From Paracoccaceae bacterium (lineage in GTDB: Bacteria > Pseudomonadota > Alphaproteobacteria > Rhodobacterales > Rhodobacteraceae): a stretch of 16,235 nt of DNA. The notes under the pieces were generated by a model. That model worked only from the letters and a program-made list of their open reading frames with translations. It was not told the DNA's origin and searched no databases. The translations under genes and the position numbers were made by a program. The stretch is from the NCBI GenBank assembly GCA_002400675.1, contig NVQY01000153.1:1-16235 (forward strand), read 5' to 3'. Positions 6,410 to 15,498 of the stretch are shown here, piece after piece. Numbering within the stretch: the stretch's first letter is position 1; the number at the start of each line of letters is the position of its first letter.

Positions 6410-7729
6410 ATGCACAATATCGACGGTGTGACACCGCAGGACCAGTACAGGGCGCTAGGGTTAAGCACGCTGGCCTTTACGGTCTGTTTTGCGGTCTGGA
6501 CAATCTTTTCGATCATCGGGGTGAAAATCAAACAGGATCTTGGCCTGTCCGAGACCCAGTTTGGCCTTTTGGTCGCGACCCCGGTTCTGACCGGATCGCT
6601 GAGCCGTATTTTTCTTGGCGTCTGGACCGACCAGTTCGGCGGACGCATCATGTTGCCGCTGCAAATGCTGATTACCGCCATTTCCGTGTGGTTGCTGGCA
6701 TCGGTTCAGACCTATGCCGTGTTCCTGATGATCGCGCTGGGTCTGGGTCTGGCCGGCGGGTCATTCATCATCGGTATCGCCTATGTATCGCGCTGGTTCG
6801 AAGCCGAACGTCAGGGCACAGCACTGGGCATTTTTGGCGCAGGTAACGTGGGCGCGGCTGTCACCAACTTTGCCGCTCCGTTTCTGGTGATCGCGCTGGG
6901 CTGGGAAGACACCGCGCGTGTCTATGCCGTGGTTCTGGTGGTCATGGCCGTCGTGTTCTACATCTTTGCCAAGGACGACCCGGTGCTGGTCGAACAGCGC
7001 AAAACCGGAGCCAAGCCGACCTCGGCCGCCAAGCAGCTTGAACCGCTCAAGGACATTCGGGTCTGGCGCTTTGCCACCTATTACTTCTTTGTCTTTGGTG
7101 CGTTTGTTGCCTTTGCCTCGTTCCTGCCGCGTTATTATGTGGGTGCATACGGTGTGGCGCTGACCTCTGCCGGTATCTTTGCTGGCATGTATTCGCTGCC
7201 CGGGTCGATTTTTCGTGCCCTTGGTGGCTGGATGTCGGACGTGTGGGGCGCGCGGTTTGTGATGTATCTGACCTTTATCGTCTCGCTGATCGTTCTGTTC
7301 GTCATGAGCTATCCCGAGACATCCTATGTGGTGCAGGGCATCCCTTATCCTGACGGCTCTGAACGGCTGATCAAATTCAGCTTTGGCATTCCGCTTTATG
7401 TGTTTGTGTTCCTGACCGTGATCCTTGGCTTTGTGATGAGCCTGGGCAAGGCCGCCGTGTACAAGCACATTCCGGTCTATTTCCCGCATAACGTCGGCGC
7501 CGTCGGTGGCCTTGTGGGTATGATCGGTGGGCTTGGCGGGTTTGTTCTGCCGATCAGCTTTGGCATCCTGCTGGATGTGTTTCAGGTCTGGTCGGTGGTG
7601 TTCATGCTGATGTTCGTGATCGTCGCGATCAGCACCATCTGGATGCATCTGGCGATCCGCAGGATGGACCGCGAACAGCACCCGGAACTGGCCAAGAACA
7701 CACATCTTTCCGATGTGCCGATGCCATAA
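6410..7729 (+). CDS. narK1: NarK1-type nitrate transporter (MFS)
   Basis: Major-facilitator nitrate carrier of the NarK1 group, thought to act as a nitrate/proton symporter that starts nitrate uptake. It has 439 residues and about 12 hydrophobic spans. Visible signatures are motif A, GVWTDQFGGR (70-79); the nitrate-signature blocks GAGNVGAAVTNFAAP (143-157) and the glycine-rich block from GGLVGMIGG to PISFG (366-385); and R66 (in SLSR) and R269 (in SIFRALGGW), in the positions of the two substrate-binding arginines of E. coli NarK (R89, R305). GAGGAG (6396-6401) lies 8 bases before the ATG. It is the first gene of the nar operon, divergent from narR, with a candidate Fnr-type box upstream. 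In Paracoccus NarK1 and NarK2 are one fused polypeptide; here they are separate genes 69 bases apart. Confidence 0.9.
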   Translation: MHNIDGVTPQDQYRALGLSTLAFTVCFAVWTIFSIIGVKIKQDLGLSETQFGLLVATPVLTGSLSRIFLGVWTDQFGGRIMLPLQMLITAISVWLLASVQTYAVFLMIALGLGLAGGSFIIGIAYVSRWFEAERQGTALGIFGAGNVGAAVTNFAAPFLVIALGWEDTARVYAVVLVVMAVVFYIFAKDDPVLVEQRKTGAKPTSAAKQLEPLKDIRVWRFATYYFFVFGAFVAFASFLPRYYVGAYGVALTSAGIFAGMYSLPGSIFRALGGWMSDVWGARFVMYLTFIVSLIVLFVMSYPETSYVVQGIPYPDGSERLIKFSFGIPLYVFVFLTVILGFVMSLGKAAVYKHIPVYFPHNVGAVGGLVGMIGGLGGFVLPISFGILLDVFQVWSVVFMLMFVIVAISTIWMHLAIRRMDREQHPELAKNTHLSDVPMP

Positions 7730-7750
7730 CCCGAAATTACCTGAATTAAT

Positions 7751-7774
7751 GGCGGGCCACACAAATGGCCCGCC
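7751..7774 (+). other. Intercistronic hairpin between narK1 and narK2
   Basis: GGCGGGCCA (7751-7759) and TGGCCCGCC (7766-7774) form a perfect 9-bp G/C-rich stem with a 6-base loop. No T-tract follows, and the narK2 Shine-Dalgarno GAGGAG (7787-7792) begins 12 bases after it. This looks like an RNA processing or stability element, or a leaky attenuator, rather than a full terminator. Confidence 0.6.
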
Positions 7775-7798
7775 CCAACCTCGCCCGAGGAGAAAAAA

Positions 7799-9406
7799 AT
7801 GGGACAAGACATAAAAAACTGGAACATTGAGGACGAGAGTTACTGGTCCTCGACAGGCAAGGCGATTGCCACGCGCAACCTGTGGATTTCGATCCCCTCG
7901 TTGCTGGTGGGGTTCGCGGTCTGGCTTTACTGGGGGATCATCACCGTTCAGATGATCAACCTTGGTTTTGCCTTTGAGAAATCAGAACTGTTTACTCTTG
8001 CTGCCATCGCCGGCCTGACCGGTGCCACGCTGCGTATCCCTTCAACCTTCTTTATCCGCATTGCAGGTGGGCGAAATACCATCGTTTTCACCACCGCACT
8101 GCTGATCATTCCGGCGCTGGGCGCTGGGTTCGCCCTGTCCAACCCTGATACGCCACTGTGGCAGTTTCAGGTTCTGGCCTTCCTAAGCGGCATTGGTGGC
8201 GGTAACTTCTCGTCCTCGATGTCCAACATCAGCTTTTTCTATCCTAAAAAGGTGCAGGGTTATGCGCTGGGCATGAATGCGGGTCTGGGCAACTTTGGTG
8301 TGACCACCATGCAGATCGTCATTCCTCTGGTGATGACATTTGGTCTGTTTGGCGGCGTGTCACGCACATTGCAGCAGACTTCGGGCACCCTGATCGGCAA
8401 GATTCCGGCTGGCACCGAGACTTTCATCCAGAACGCTGGTTTCATCTGGGCGGCGATCCTGATCCCGCTGGTGATCATCGGCTGGTTTGCGATGAACAAC
8501 ATTCGCGACGAACACGTATCGCCCGACATTCCCGGCCCGATTGGCGCGTTTGGCACCATTTCCGGCATGTTACTGATTGGTTTCCTGACCGCAGCCTTCG
8601 GTCTGTGGCTGTTGCTGCCTGCCAAAGTTGGCGGGTCCGGCTTTATGGTGTCCAAGTGGATCGTTCTGCCAATCGTGATTGCGCTGACGGTGTTCCTGCT
8701 GAAAATGATCCCCGGAGCGGTCGGGCAAAACCTGACGCGTCAGTATAAGATTTTCGGCAACAAGCACACTTGGGCGATGACCGTGATCTACACCATGACC
8801 TTTGGATCATTCATCGGCTATGCGGCGACTTTCGCGCTGGCGATCAAGGTGGTGTTTGGGTTCCAGCACATCGAAGTCGACGGAGCCATGGTTCACAACA
8901 TTGCCAACCCTGACGGGCCATCGGCCCTGATGTATGCATGGATGGGGCCATTTATCGGCGCGCTGATCCGGCCCGTTGGCGGCATGATCGCCGACAAGAT
9001 GGGCGGTGCCAAGGTGACGCAGATCATTTCGATCGTCATGGTGGCCTCGGCGCTGGGCGTGGCTTACTTCCTTAAGCTGGCGTATGCCTCGGCGACACCG
9101 CAGGACTATTTCGTGCCGTTCATGGCGCTGTTCCTGATCCTGTTCGCTGCCACCGGTATTGGCAACGGATCGACCTTCCGCACAATCGCCGTGGTGTTCA
9201 ACAAGGAACAGGCCGGGCCTGTGCTGGGCTGGACTGCTGCTGTGGCTGCTTACGGTGCCTTCATCATCCCCAAGGTGTTCGGCGAGCAGATCAAGGCAAC
9301 CACACCCGAATACGCGCTGTATGGGTTCGCGATATTCTACGGCGTCTGCATCATCATCAACTGGTGGTTCTACCTGCGCCCTGGTGCCTACGTAAAGAAC
9401 CCCTGA
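7799..9406 (+). CDS. narK2: NarK2-type nitrate/nitrite antiporter (MFS)
   Basis: Nitrate/nitrite exchanger of the NarK2 group, which takes up nitrate while exporting the nitrite made by NarG. At 535 residues it is longer than E. coli NarK (about 463) because of extra hydrophobic segments, as usual for alphaproteobacterial NarK2. Signatures include GLTGATLRIPS (72-82) with R79 matching the first substrate arginine of E. coli NarK, the first nitrate-signature block GMNAGLGNFG (158-167), the block FIGALIRPVGGMIADKMGG in the C-terminal half supplying the second arginine, and the second nitrate-signature region GWTAAVAAYGAFIIP near residue 480. The N-terminus (about 25 residues) is hydrophilic and acidic. 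GAGGAG (7787-7792) precedes the ATG by 6 bases. It lies between two intercistronic hairpins and is followed by narG. Confidence 0.92.
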   Translation: MGQDIKNWNIEDESYWSSTGKAIATRNLWISIPSLLVGFAVWLYWGIITVQMINLGFAFEKSELFTLAAIAGLTGATLRIPSTFFIRIAGGRNTIVFTTALLIIPALGAGFALSNPDTPLWQFQVLAFLSGIGGGNFSSSMSNISFFYPKKVQGYALGMNAGLGNFGVTTMQIVIPLVMTFGLFGGVSRTLQQTSGTLIGKIPAGTETFIQNAGFIWAAILIPLVIIGWFAMNNIRDEHVSPDIPGPIGAFGTISGMLLIGFLTAAFGLWLLLPAKVGGSGFMVSKWIVLPIVIALTVFLLKMIPGAVGQNLTRQYKIFGNKHTWAMTVIYTMTFGSFIGYAATFALAIKVVFGFQHIEVDGAMVHNIANPDGPSALMYAWMGPFIGALIRPVGGMIADKMGGAKVTQIISIVMVASALGVAYFLKLAYASATPQDYFVPFMALFLILFAATGIGNGSTFRTIAVVFNKEQAGPVLGWTAAVAAYGAFIIPKVFGEQIKATTPEYALYGFAIFYGVCIIINWWFYLRPGAYVKNP

Positions 9407-9430
9407 TCTGACCTGACCTGACACAAAGAC

Positions 9431-9456
9431 CCGCCCCGCGCATCCCTGCGGGGCGG
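9431..9456 (+). other. Intercistronic hairpin between narK2 and narG
   Basis: CCGCCCCGC (9431-9439) and GCGGGGCGG (9448-9456) form a perfect 9-bp stem with an 8-base loop. No T-tract follows; the narG ribosome-binding site AAGGAGA (9469-9475) starts 12 bases later. A short tandem repeat, three copies of CTGAC at 9408-9422, lies just upstream. The position suggests mRNA segment processing or stabilisation that separates transporter expression from enzyme expression. Confidence 0.6.
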
Positions 9457-9480
9457 TACAGCCTTATCAAGGAGAGAGAC

Positions 9481-12400
9481 ATGAGCCATCTGCTCGACCG
9501 ACTGAATTTTCTTCAGTCCAAGGAACTGGACCGGTTTTCCAACGGACACGGCCAGACCACGCGCGAAGATCGAAGCTGGGAAGACACCTATCGCAACCGC
9601 TGGCGGCACGACAAGATCGTGCGCTCGACCCATGGGGTGAACTGCACCGGGTCGTGTAGCTGGAAGATCTACGTAAAATCGGGGATCGTCACCTGGGAAA
9701 CCCAGCAGACCGATTACCCCCGCACCCGTAGCGATCTGCCCAACCACGAACCACGCGGTTGTGCGCGCGGCGCGAGTTACAGCTGGTACCTTTATTCTGC
9801 CAACCGGGTGAAAAACCCGCTGGTGCGCGGTCGCCTGATGAAAATCTGGCGTGACATGCGCAAGACCATGACGCCGATTCAAGCGTGGACCAAATTGCAA
9901 GGCGACCCGATCCTGCGCGCCTCTTACGTTGAAAACCGCGGCAAAGGCGGTTTCGTTCGCGCCACATGGGACGAGGCGACCGAAATCACCGCCGCTGCCA
10001 ACGCTTATACCACCAAGACATACGGCCCCGACCGCGTGTTCGGCTTTTCGCCGATCCCGGCGATGTCGATGGTCAGCTACGCTGCCGGATCGCGCTACCT
10101 TAGCCTGATGGGCGGCACTGTGATGTCGTTCTATGACTGGTATTGCGACCTGCCACCGGCGTCGCCGATGACATGGGGCGAACAGACCGACGTGCCGGAA
10201 TCGGCAGACTGGTACAACGCCGGTTACTTGCTGCTTTGGGGCAGCAACGTGCCGCAAACCCGGACCCCGGACGCGCACTTCTATACCGAAGCGCGCTATC
10301 GCGGCACCAAATCCGCCGTTGTGTCGCCGGATTACTCAGAAGCGGCCAAGTTCGGCGATGTCTGGCTGAACGTCAAACAGGGCACCGACGCCGCATTGGC
10401 GATGGCATTCGGCCATGTGATCCTGCGCGAATACCATCTGGACCATCAGGCCGAGTACTTTCAGGATTACACCCGCAAATACTCTGACTTTCCCATGCTG
10501 GTTAATCTGGAAGAAAGGGACGGCAAACTTGTGCCGGGCCGGTTTGTGCGCGCCGATGATCTGGACGGCAAGCTGGGTGAAAAGAACAATCCGGAATGGA
10601 AAACCGTGGCGTTGGACGACGTGTCCGGCAATCTGGTTTCACCAAACGGATCGGTTGGCTATCGCTGGGGCGAAGACGGCGAATGGAACCTTGAGGAACG
10701 CGCCGCCAAGACCGACATCAAGTTGAAGATGACGCTGGTGGACAAGGGCGATCACGACGATGTCGTTGCCGTGGATTTCCCCTATTTCGGCGGTGTCGCA
10801 ACCGAGGCATTCGCCACGGACGCCAACCATCCCGACATTCTGACCCGCAACATTCCGGTCAAAAAGGTCAAGACCGCGAATGGCGAAATGCTGGTTGCGA
10901 CCGTGTTCGACCTGTTCTGCGCCAACTACGGCCTTGATCGTGGTCTGGGCGGCGACTGGGTGGCTAAGGACTTTGACAGCGACGTGCCGGGCACGCCTGC
11001 ATGGGCCGAGAAAATCACCGGTGTGTCGGCTGAAAAGATCATCCACGTGGCGCGCGAATTCGCCGACACGGCGGAAAAGACCAACGGCAAGTCGATGATC
11101 ATCATCGGCGCGGCGATGAACCACTGGTATCACATGGACATGAACTATCGCGGTGTGATCAACATGCTGGTGATGTGTGGCTGTGTGGGTCAATCTGGTG
11201 GTGGCTGGGCGCACTATGTGGGTCAGGAAAAGTTGCGGCCACAGACCGGCTGGCAACCGCTGGCCTTTGCGCTGGACTGGAACCGCCCACCACGTCACAT
11301 GAATTCGACCAGCGCGTGGTATGCGCACACCGATCAGTGGCGTTATGAAACCCTGAAGGCGGACGAGATCCTGTCGCCAACCGCGCCAGAGGGCGATTGG
11401 GACATATCGTTGATCGACTACAACATCCGCGCCGAACGTATGGGCTGGTTGCCATCGGCACCTCAGTTCAAGACCAACCCGCTTGAGGTGGCCAAGGCTG
11501 CCAAGGCGTCAGGCAAGGACATCCCTACCTATGTGGCCGAACAGCTGAAGTCGGGCGAATTGGAGATGTCGTGCGAAGATCCGGATGCCCCGGAAAACTG
11601 GCCGCGTAACCTGTTCATCTGGCGCTCGAACCTGTTGGGATCGTCGGGCAAGGGGCATGAATACTTCCTCAAGCACCTGCTGGGCGCCGACAACGGTGTG
11701 ATGGGCGACAACGTCAAGGAAATGGGCGGCGATCTGCCCAAAGAGGCCAAGTGGCATGACGAGGACGCCAAGGGCAAACTTGACCTGCTGGTGACCATCG
11801 ACTTCCGCATGAGCACCACGGCGGTTTATTCCGATATCGTGCTGCCAACGGCGTCATGGTATGAAAAGAACGACCTGAACACGTCCGACATGCACCCGTT
11901 CATCCACCCGCTTCAGGCGGCAGTTGATCCGGCGTATGAGTCAAAATCTGACTGGGAAATCTTCAAGGCCATCGCCAAGAAGTTCCAGGAGGTCGCGCCG
12001 GAAATTCTGGGTGTTGAAACCGATATTGTCGCGCTGCCGATCCTGCACGACACACCGGCAGAGATCGCCCAAGATCAGGTCAAGGACTGGAAAAAGGGCG
12101 AATGCGACCTTATTCCCGGCAAAACCGCGCCGAACTTTATCGCGGTAGAGCGGGATTTCACAGCCGTCTACGACCGGTTCGTGGCACTTGGTCCACTTCT
12201 TGACAAGCTGGGCAATGGCGGCAAAGGCATCAACTGGAACACCAAGCCGGAAGTGCAGCATTTGCGCGACCTGAACGGTGAATGGCTGGACGGCCCGGCC
12301 AAGGGTTGCCCCAAGATCGTCACGGATATCGACGCGACAGAGGTCATTTTGATGCTCGCGCCCGAGACCAACGGCGAAGTGGCGGTCAAGGCATGGGACG

Positions 12401-13233
12401 CGCTAAGCGTGGCCACGGGGCGTGAACACGCGCATCTGGCGAAACCCAAGGAAGACGAAAAGATCCGTTTCCGCGATATCGCCGCGCAGCCACGCAAGAT
12501 CATTTCCAGCCCAACGTGGTCGGGCATTGAGAGCGAGGATGTCTGTTACAACGCCGGCTATACCAACGTTCACGAGTTGATCCCGTGGCGCACCCTGACC
12601 GGACGTCAGCAGCTTTATCAGGATCACCTGTGGATGCGGGCATTTGGCGAAGGGTTCATGTCGTATCGCCCACCGGTTGACCTCAAGACCATCACGGCCA
12701 AGGTCAACACGGATGCGCAGGAAGGTCTGCCGCATCTGGTGCTGAACTTTATCACGCCGCACCAGAAATGGGGTATCCATTCGACCTATTCCGACAACCT
12801 GTTGATGCTGACGCTGAACCGGGGTGGACCGGTGGTCTGGATTTCCGAGGTGGACGCCAAAAAGGCCGGCATGGTCGATAACGACTGGGTCGAGGCCTAT
12901 AACGTCAACGGTGCCCTGACTGCCCGTGTGGTTGTGTCCCAGCGCATGAAGGAAGGTACGATCTATATGTACCACGCGCAGGAAAAGATCGTGAACACGC
13001 CGGGGTCGGAAAAGACTGGTCTGCGTGGGGGTATCCACAATTCGGTCACCCGCACGACGCTGAAACCAACCCATATGATCGGCGCTTATGCGCAGCAGTC
13101 ATACGGCTTTAACTATTACGGAACCGTTGGGTCCAACCGCGACGAGTTCGTCATCCTGCGCAAGATGCGCAAGGTTGACTGGCTTGACGACGAAGTATCC
13201 GGCGATGCGACCAATAAGGAGGCTTTGAAATGA
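9481..13233 (+). CDS. narG: Respiratory nitrate reductase, catalytic alpha subunit NarG
   Basis: Molybdenum bis-MGD catalytic subunit of membrane-bound nitrate reductase; reduces nitrate to nitrite on the cytoplasmic side. Its 1250 residues match the family (E. coli 1247), and it is closely alignable to E. coli NarG throughout. The FS0 [4Fe-4S] cluster ligands are H51, C55, C59 (HGVNCTGSC) and C94 (PRGC). The Mo-ligand aspartate, equivalent to E. coli D222, is most likely D223 in WYCDLPPASP. Other strongly conserved blocks include GEQTDVPESADWYN near 233, WGSNVPQTRTPDAHF near 254, NHWYHMDMNYRG, CGCVGQSGGGWAHYVGQEKL, and near the C-terminus NFITPHQKWGIHSTYSDN and HNSVTRTTLKPTHMIG. The start is supported by AAGGAGA 5 bases before the ATG. 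The stop overlaps the narH ATG (ATGA), implying coupled translation. Confidence 0.98.
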   Translation: MSHLLDRLNFLQSKELDRFSNGHGQTTREDRSWEDTYRNRWRHDKIVRSTHGVNCTGSCSWKIYVKSGIVTWETQQTDYPRTRSDLPNHEPRGCARGASYSWYLYSANRVKNPLVRGRLMKIWRDMRKTMTPIQAWTKLQGDPILRASYVENRGKGGFVRATWDEATEITAAANAYTTKTYGPDRVFGFSPIPAMSMVSYAAGSRYLSLMGGTVMSFYDWYCDLPPASPMTWGEQTDVPESADWYNAGYLLLWGSNVPQTRTPDAHFYTEARYRGTKSAVVSPDYSEAAKFGDVWLNVKQGTDAALAMAFGHVILREYHLDHQAEYFQDYTRKYSDFPMLVNLEERDGKLVPGRFVRADDLDGKLGEKNNPEWKTVALDDVSGNLVSPNGSVGYRWGEDGEWNLEERAAKTDIKLKMTLVDKGDHDDVVAVDFPYFGGVATEAFATDANHPDILTRNIPVKKVKTANGEMLVATVFDLFCANYGLDRGLGGDWVAKDFDSDVPGTPAWAEKITGVSAEKIIHVAREFADTAEKTNGKSMIIIGAAMNHWYHMDMNYRGVINMLVMCGCVGQSGGGWAHYVGQEKLRPQTGWQPLAFALDWNRPPRHMNSTSAWYAHTDQWRYETLKADEILSPTAPEGDWDISLIDYNIRAERMGWLPSAPQFKTNPLEVAKAAKASGKDIPTYVAEQLKSGELEMSCEDPDAPENWPRNLFIWRSNLLGSSGKGHEYFLKHLLGADNGVMGDNVKEMGGDLPKEAKWHDEDAKGKLDLLVTIDFRMSTTAVYSDIVLPTASWYEKNDLNTSDMHPFIHPLQAAVDPAYESKSDWEIFKAIAKKFQEVAPEILGVETDIVALPILHDTPAEIAQDQVKDWKKGECDLIPGKTAPNFIAVERDFTAVYDRFVALGPLLDKLGNGGKGINWNTKPEVQHLRDLNGEWLDGPAKGCPKIVTDIDATEVILMLAPETNGEVAVKAWDALSVATGREHAHLAKPKEDEKIRFRDIAAQPRKIISSPTWSGIESEDVCYNAGYTNVHELIPWRTLTGRQQLYQDHLWMRAFGEGFMSYRPPVDLKTITAKVNTDAQEGLPHLVLNFITPHQKWGIHSTYSDNLLMLTLNRGGPVVWISEVDAKKAGMVDNDWVEAYNVNGALTARVVVSQRMKEGTIYMYHAQEKIVNTPGSEKTGLRGGIHNSVTRTTLKPTHMIGAYAQQSYGFNYYGTVGSNRDEFVILRKMRKVDWLDDEVSGDATNKEALK

Positions 13234-14750
13234 GAGTCCGCGCACAAATAGGCATGGTGCTGAACCTCGATAAATGCATCGGGTGCCACACCTGTTCCGT
13301 TACCTGCAAGAACGTCTGGACCAACCGTGAAGGGGTCGAATACGCGTGGTTCAACAACGTTGAAACCAAGCCCGGCACCGGTTACCCGCGCAACTGGGAA
13401 GACCAGAGCGAATGGAATGGCGGTTGGGAGCGGACCAAATCAGGTAAGCTTCAGCCAAAGCAGGGGGCCAAGTGGCGCATCCTGTCCAACATCTTTGGCA
13501 ACCCGGACCTGCCCGAGATCGACGACTATTACGAACCGTTCGATTTCGACTATGACCACCTGAAATCCGCGCCCGAGATGAAGGCGTTCCCAACGGCACG
13601 GCCACGATCCAAGATCACCGGCCTGCGGATGGAAAAGATCGAGATGGGGCCGAACTGGGAGGAAATCCTGGGCGGCGAATTCTCCAAACGTGGTCAGGAC
13701 TACAACTTTGAGGGCATCCAGAAAGAGATCTACGGAGAGTATGAAAATACCTTCATGATGTATCTGCCGCGCCTGTGCGAACATTGCCTTAACCCAACTT
13801 GCGTTGCGTCCTGCCCGTCAGGCGCGATCTACAAGCGCGAAGAGGACGGCATCGTTCTGATCGACCAGGAAAAGTGTCGCGGCTGGCGCATGTGCGTGTC
13901 TGGCTGTCCTTACAAGAAGGTCTATTACAACTGGGAATCCGGCAAATCGGAAAAATGCACCCTGTGTTATCCGCGCATTGAATCGGGCAACCCAACGGTG
14001 TGTTCGGAAACCTGCGTGGGCCGCATCCGCTATCTTGGTGTGATGCTGTATGACGCCGACAAGATCGAAGAAGCGGCCAACACGCCCGCCAAAACCGATC
14101 TCTACGAGGCGCAACTGGGTGTGTTCCTTGACCCCAACGACCCCGAGGTGATCGAGGCCGCCCGTCGTGACGGCGTACCCGAGGACTGGATCAAGGGCGC
14201 GCAAAACAGCCCGGTCTGGAAGATGGCGATGGAGTGGAAGGTGGCCTTCCCGCTGCACCCCGAATACCGGACCCTGCCGATGGTGTGGTACATCCCGCCG
14301 CTTTCGCCGATCCAGAACGCCGCAGAGGCAGGCCGGATCGACACCATTGGCGACATGCCGGACGTGAGCAAGCTGCGTATCCCGGTCAAGTATCTGGCCA
14401 ACATGCTGACCGCTGGCGATGAAAAGCCGGTGACAGTCGCGCTGGAACGGATGCTGGCGATGCGATCCTACATGCGCTCCAAGACGGTCGAGGGCGTGAT
14501 CAACGAGGGCATCGCGGAAAAGGTCGGCCTGACGGGTCGGATCATCGACGAGATGTACAAGATCATGGCGATTGCCAACTACGAAGATCGTTTCGTGATC
14601 CCGACCACCCACCGTGAAAAGGTCGAGGACGCCTATGACCTGCGGGGTGGGTGTGGCTTTACCGATACCAATGGTTGTTCCACCGGTATCAACAAAGGCA
14701 CGCTGTTTGGTGGCAAGAAACGCGCCCTCAAAATGCCGGAGGCCCTGTGA
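13230..14750 (+). CDS. narH: Respiratory nitrate reductase, Fe-S beta subunit NarH
   Basis: Electron-transfer subunit linking NarI haems to NarG. Four cysteine groups are visible in 506 residues: C16, C19, C22, C26 (CIGCHTCSVTC); C183, C186, C191, C195; C216, C222, C226 with W219 replacing the fourth cysteine (CRGWRMCVSGCP), the hallmark of the [3Fe-4S] cluster; and C243, C246, C258, C262. Together these give three [4Fe-4S] clusters and one [3Fe-4S], as in E. coli NarH (512 residues). AAGGAGG (13216-13222) lies 7 bases before the ATG, inside the end of narG. Its stop overlaps the narJ start in TGATG. Confidence 0.98.
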   Translation: MRVRAQIGMVLNLDKCIGCHTCSVTCKNVWTNREGVEYAWFNNVETKPGTGYPRNWEDQSEWNGGWERTKSGKLQPKQGAKWRILSNIFGNPDLPEIDDYYEPFDFDYDHLKSAPEMKAFPTARPRSKITGLRMEKIEMGPNWEEILGGEFSKRGQDYNFEGIQKEIYGEYENTFMMYLPRLCEHCLNPTCVASCPSGAIYKREEDGIVLIDQEKCRGWRMCVSGCPYKKVYYNWESGKSEKCTLCYPRIESGNPTVCSETCVGRIRYLGVMLYDADKIEEAANTPAKTDLYEAQLGVFLDPNDPEVIEAARRDGVPEDWIKGAQNSPVWKMAMEWKVAFPLHPEYRTLPMVWYIPPLSPIQNAAEAGRIDTIGDMPDVSKLRIPVKYLANMLTAGDEKPVTVALERMLAMRSYMRSKTVEGVINEGIAEKVGLTGRIIDEMYKIMAIANYEDRFVIPTTHREKVEDAYDLRGGCGFTDTNGCSTGINKGTLFGGKKRALKMPEAL

Positions 14751-15484
14751 TGGAGAATGTGATGGAGACCCAAATGGACCGGACCTACAAGGCCATATCG
14801 CTGATCCTCAGCTATCCGACCGAGGAATTGCAGGCGGCCATGCCGGAAATTACGGCGGTGATCCTGTCGGATACCCGCCTGACGTCCTTGTGCCGGCGCG
14901 AGTTCGCCACACTGTTGGACCAACTGGCAGAGGAAGACATCTATGCGCTGCAAGAGGCTTACGTTGGCCTGTTCGATCGCTCGCGTACCTTGTCGCTGAA
15001 CCTGTTCGAACACGTTCACGGCGAAAGCCGTGACCGGGGTGGGGCGATGGTGTCACTGGTGGAAACCTATCGGGATGGCGGATTTGATCCGGCCACCTCG
15101 GAACTGCCGGACCATTTGCCGGTGTTGTTGGAATTCCTGTCGATGCGTCCCTCGGCGGAATCGCAGGATACGCTGGCGGATGCGGCGCATATCTTTGCTG
15201 CTCTGATAGAACGGCTGGAACGGCGCGAAAGCGCTTATGCCGCCGTGTTCGCAGCACTTTTGCAGCTTTCGGGCGAACAGGCCGACACCGCAGCCGTGGC
15301 AGAACTGCTAGAGCAACCCGAGGACGATCCCGACGATCTCGAAGCGCTCGACAAGATCTGGGAGGAAACCGAAGTCACCTTTGGTCCCGACCCCAACGCA
15401 GGCTGCCCGCAGGTGCGCGATATGCTCGCCAATATGGACACGCCGGTTAACCCCGCACCTAATGCCGCACAAGCGGCAGAGTGA
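14750..15484 (+). CDS. narJ: Nitrate reductase assembly chaperone NarJ
   Basis: Cytoplasmic chaperone of the NarJ/TorD family that holds apo-NarGH for cofactor insertion and membrane docking; not part of the final enzyme. The 244-residue protein is all-helical in appearance, with typical NarJ blocks YKAISLILSYPTEE (13-26), YVGLFDRSRTLSLNLFEHVHGESRDRG (near 75-100) and DHLPVLLEFLS (near 122-132). The C-terminal 60 residues are acidic, again usual for NarJ. The start at 14750 is chosen because its ATG overlaps the narH stop (TGATG) and GGAGG (14737-14741) lies 8 bases upstream; the ATGs at 14762 and 14774 are alternatives. The frame is open further upstream, but only as a shadow of narH. Confidence 0.95.
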   Translation: MENVMETQMDRTYKAISLILSYPTEELQAAMPEITAVILSDTRLTSLCRREFATLLDQLAEEDIYALQEAYVGLFDRSRTLSLNLFEHVHGESRDRGGAMVSLVETYRDGGFDPATSELPDHLPVLLEFLSMRPSAESQDTLADAAHIFAALIERLERRESAYAAVFAALLQLSGEQADTAAVAELLEQPEDDPDDLEALDKIWEETEVTFGPDPNAGCPQVRDMLANMDTPVNPAPNAAQAAE

Positions 15485-15498
15485 TTGGAGGATCAGAT

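Noticed and set aside
6761..7807. Minus-strand 348-codon frame opposite narK1
   Set aside because: His/Asp/Gln-rich shadow of a membrane-protein gene; it has no domain and no promoter or ribosome-binding site.
9408..9422. Triple CTGAC tandem repeat after narK2
   Set aside because: Three 5-base units are too short to call a functional repeat; noted only as context for the hairpin.
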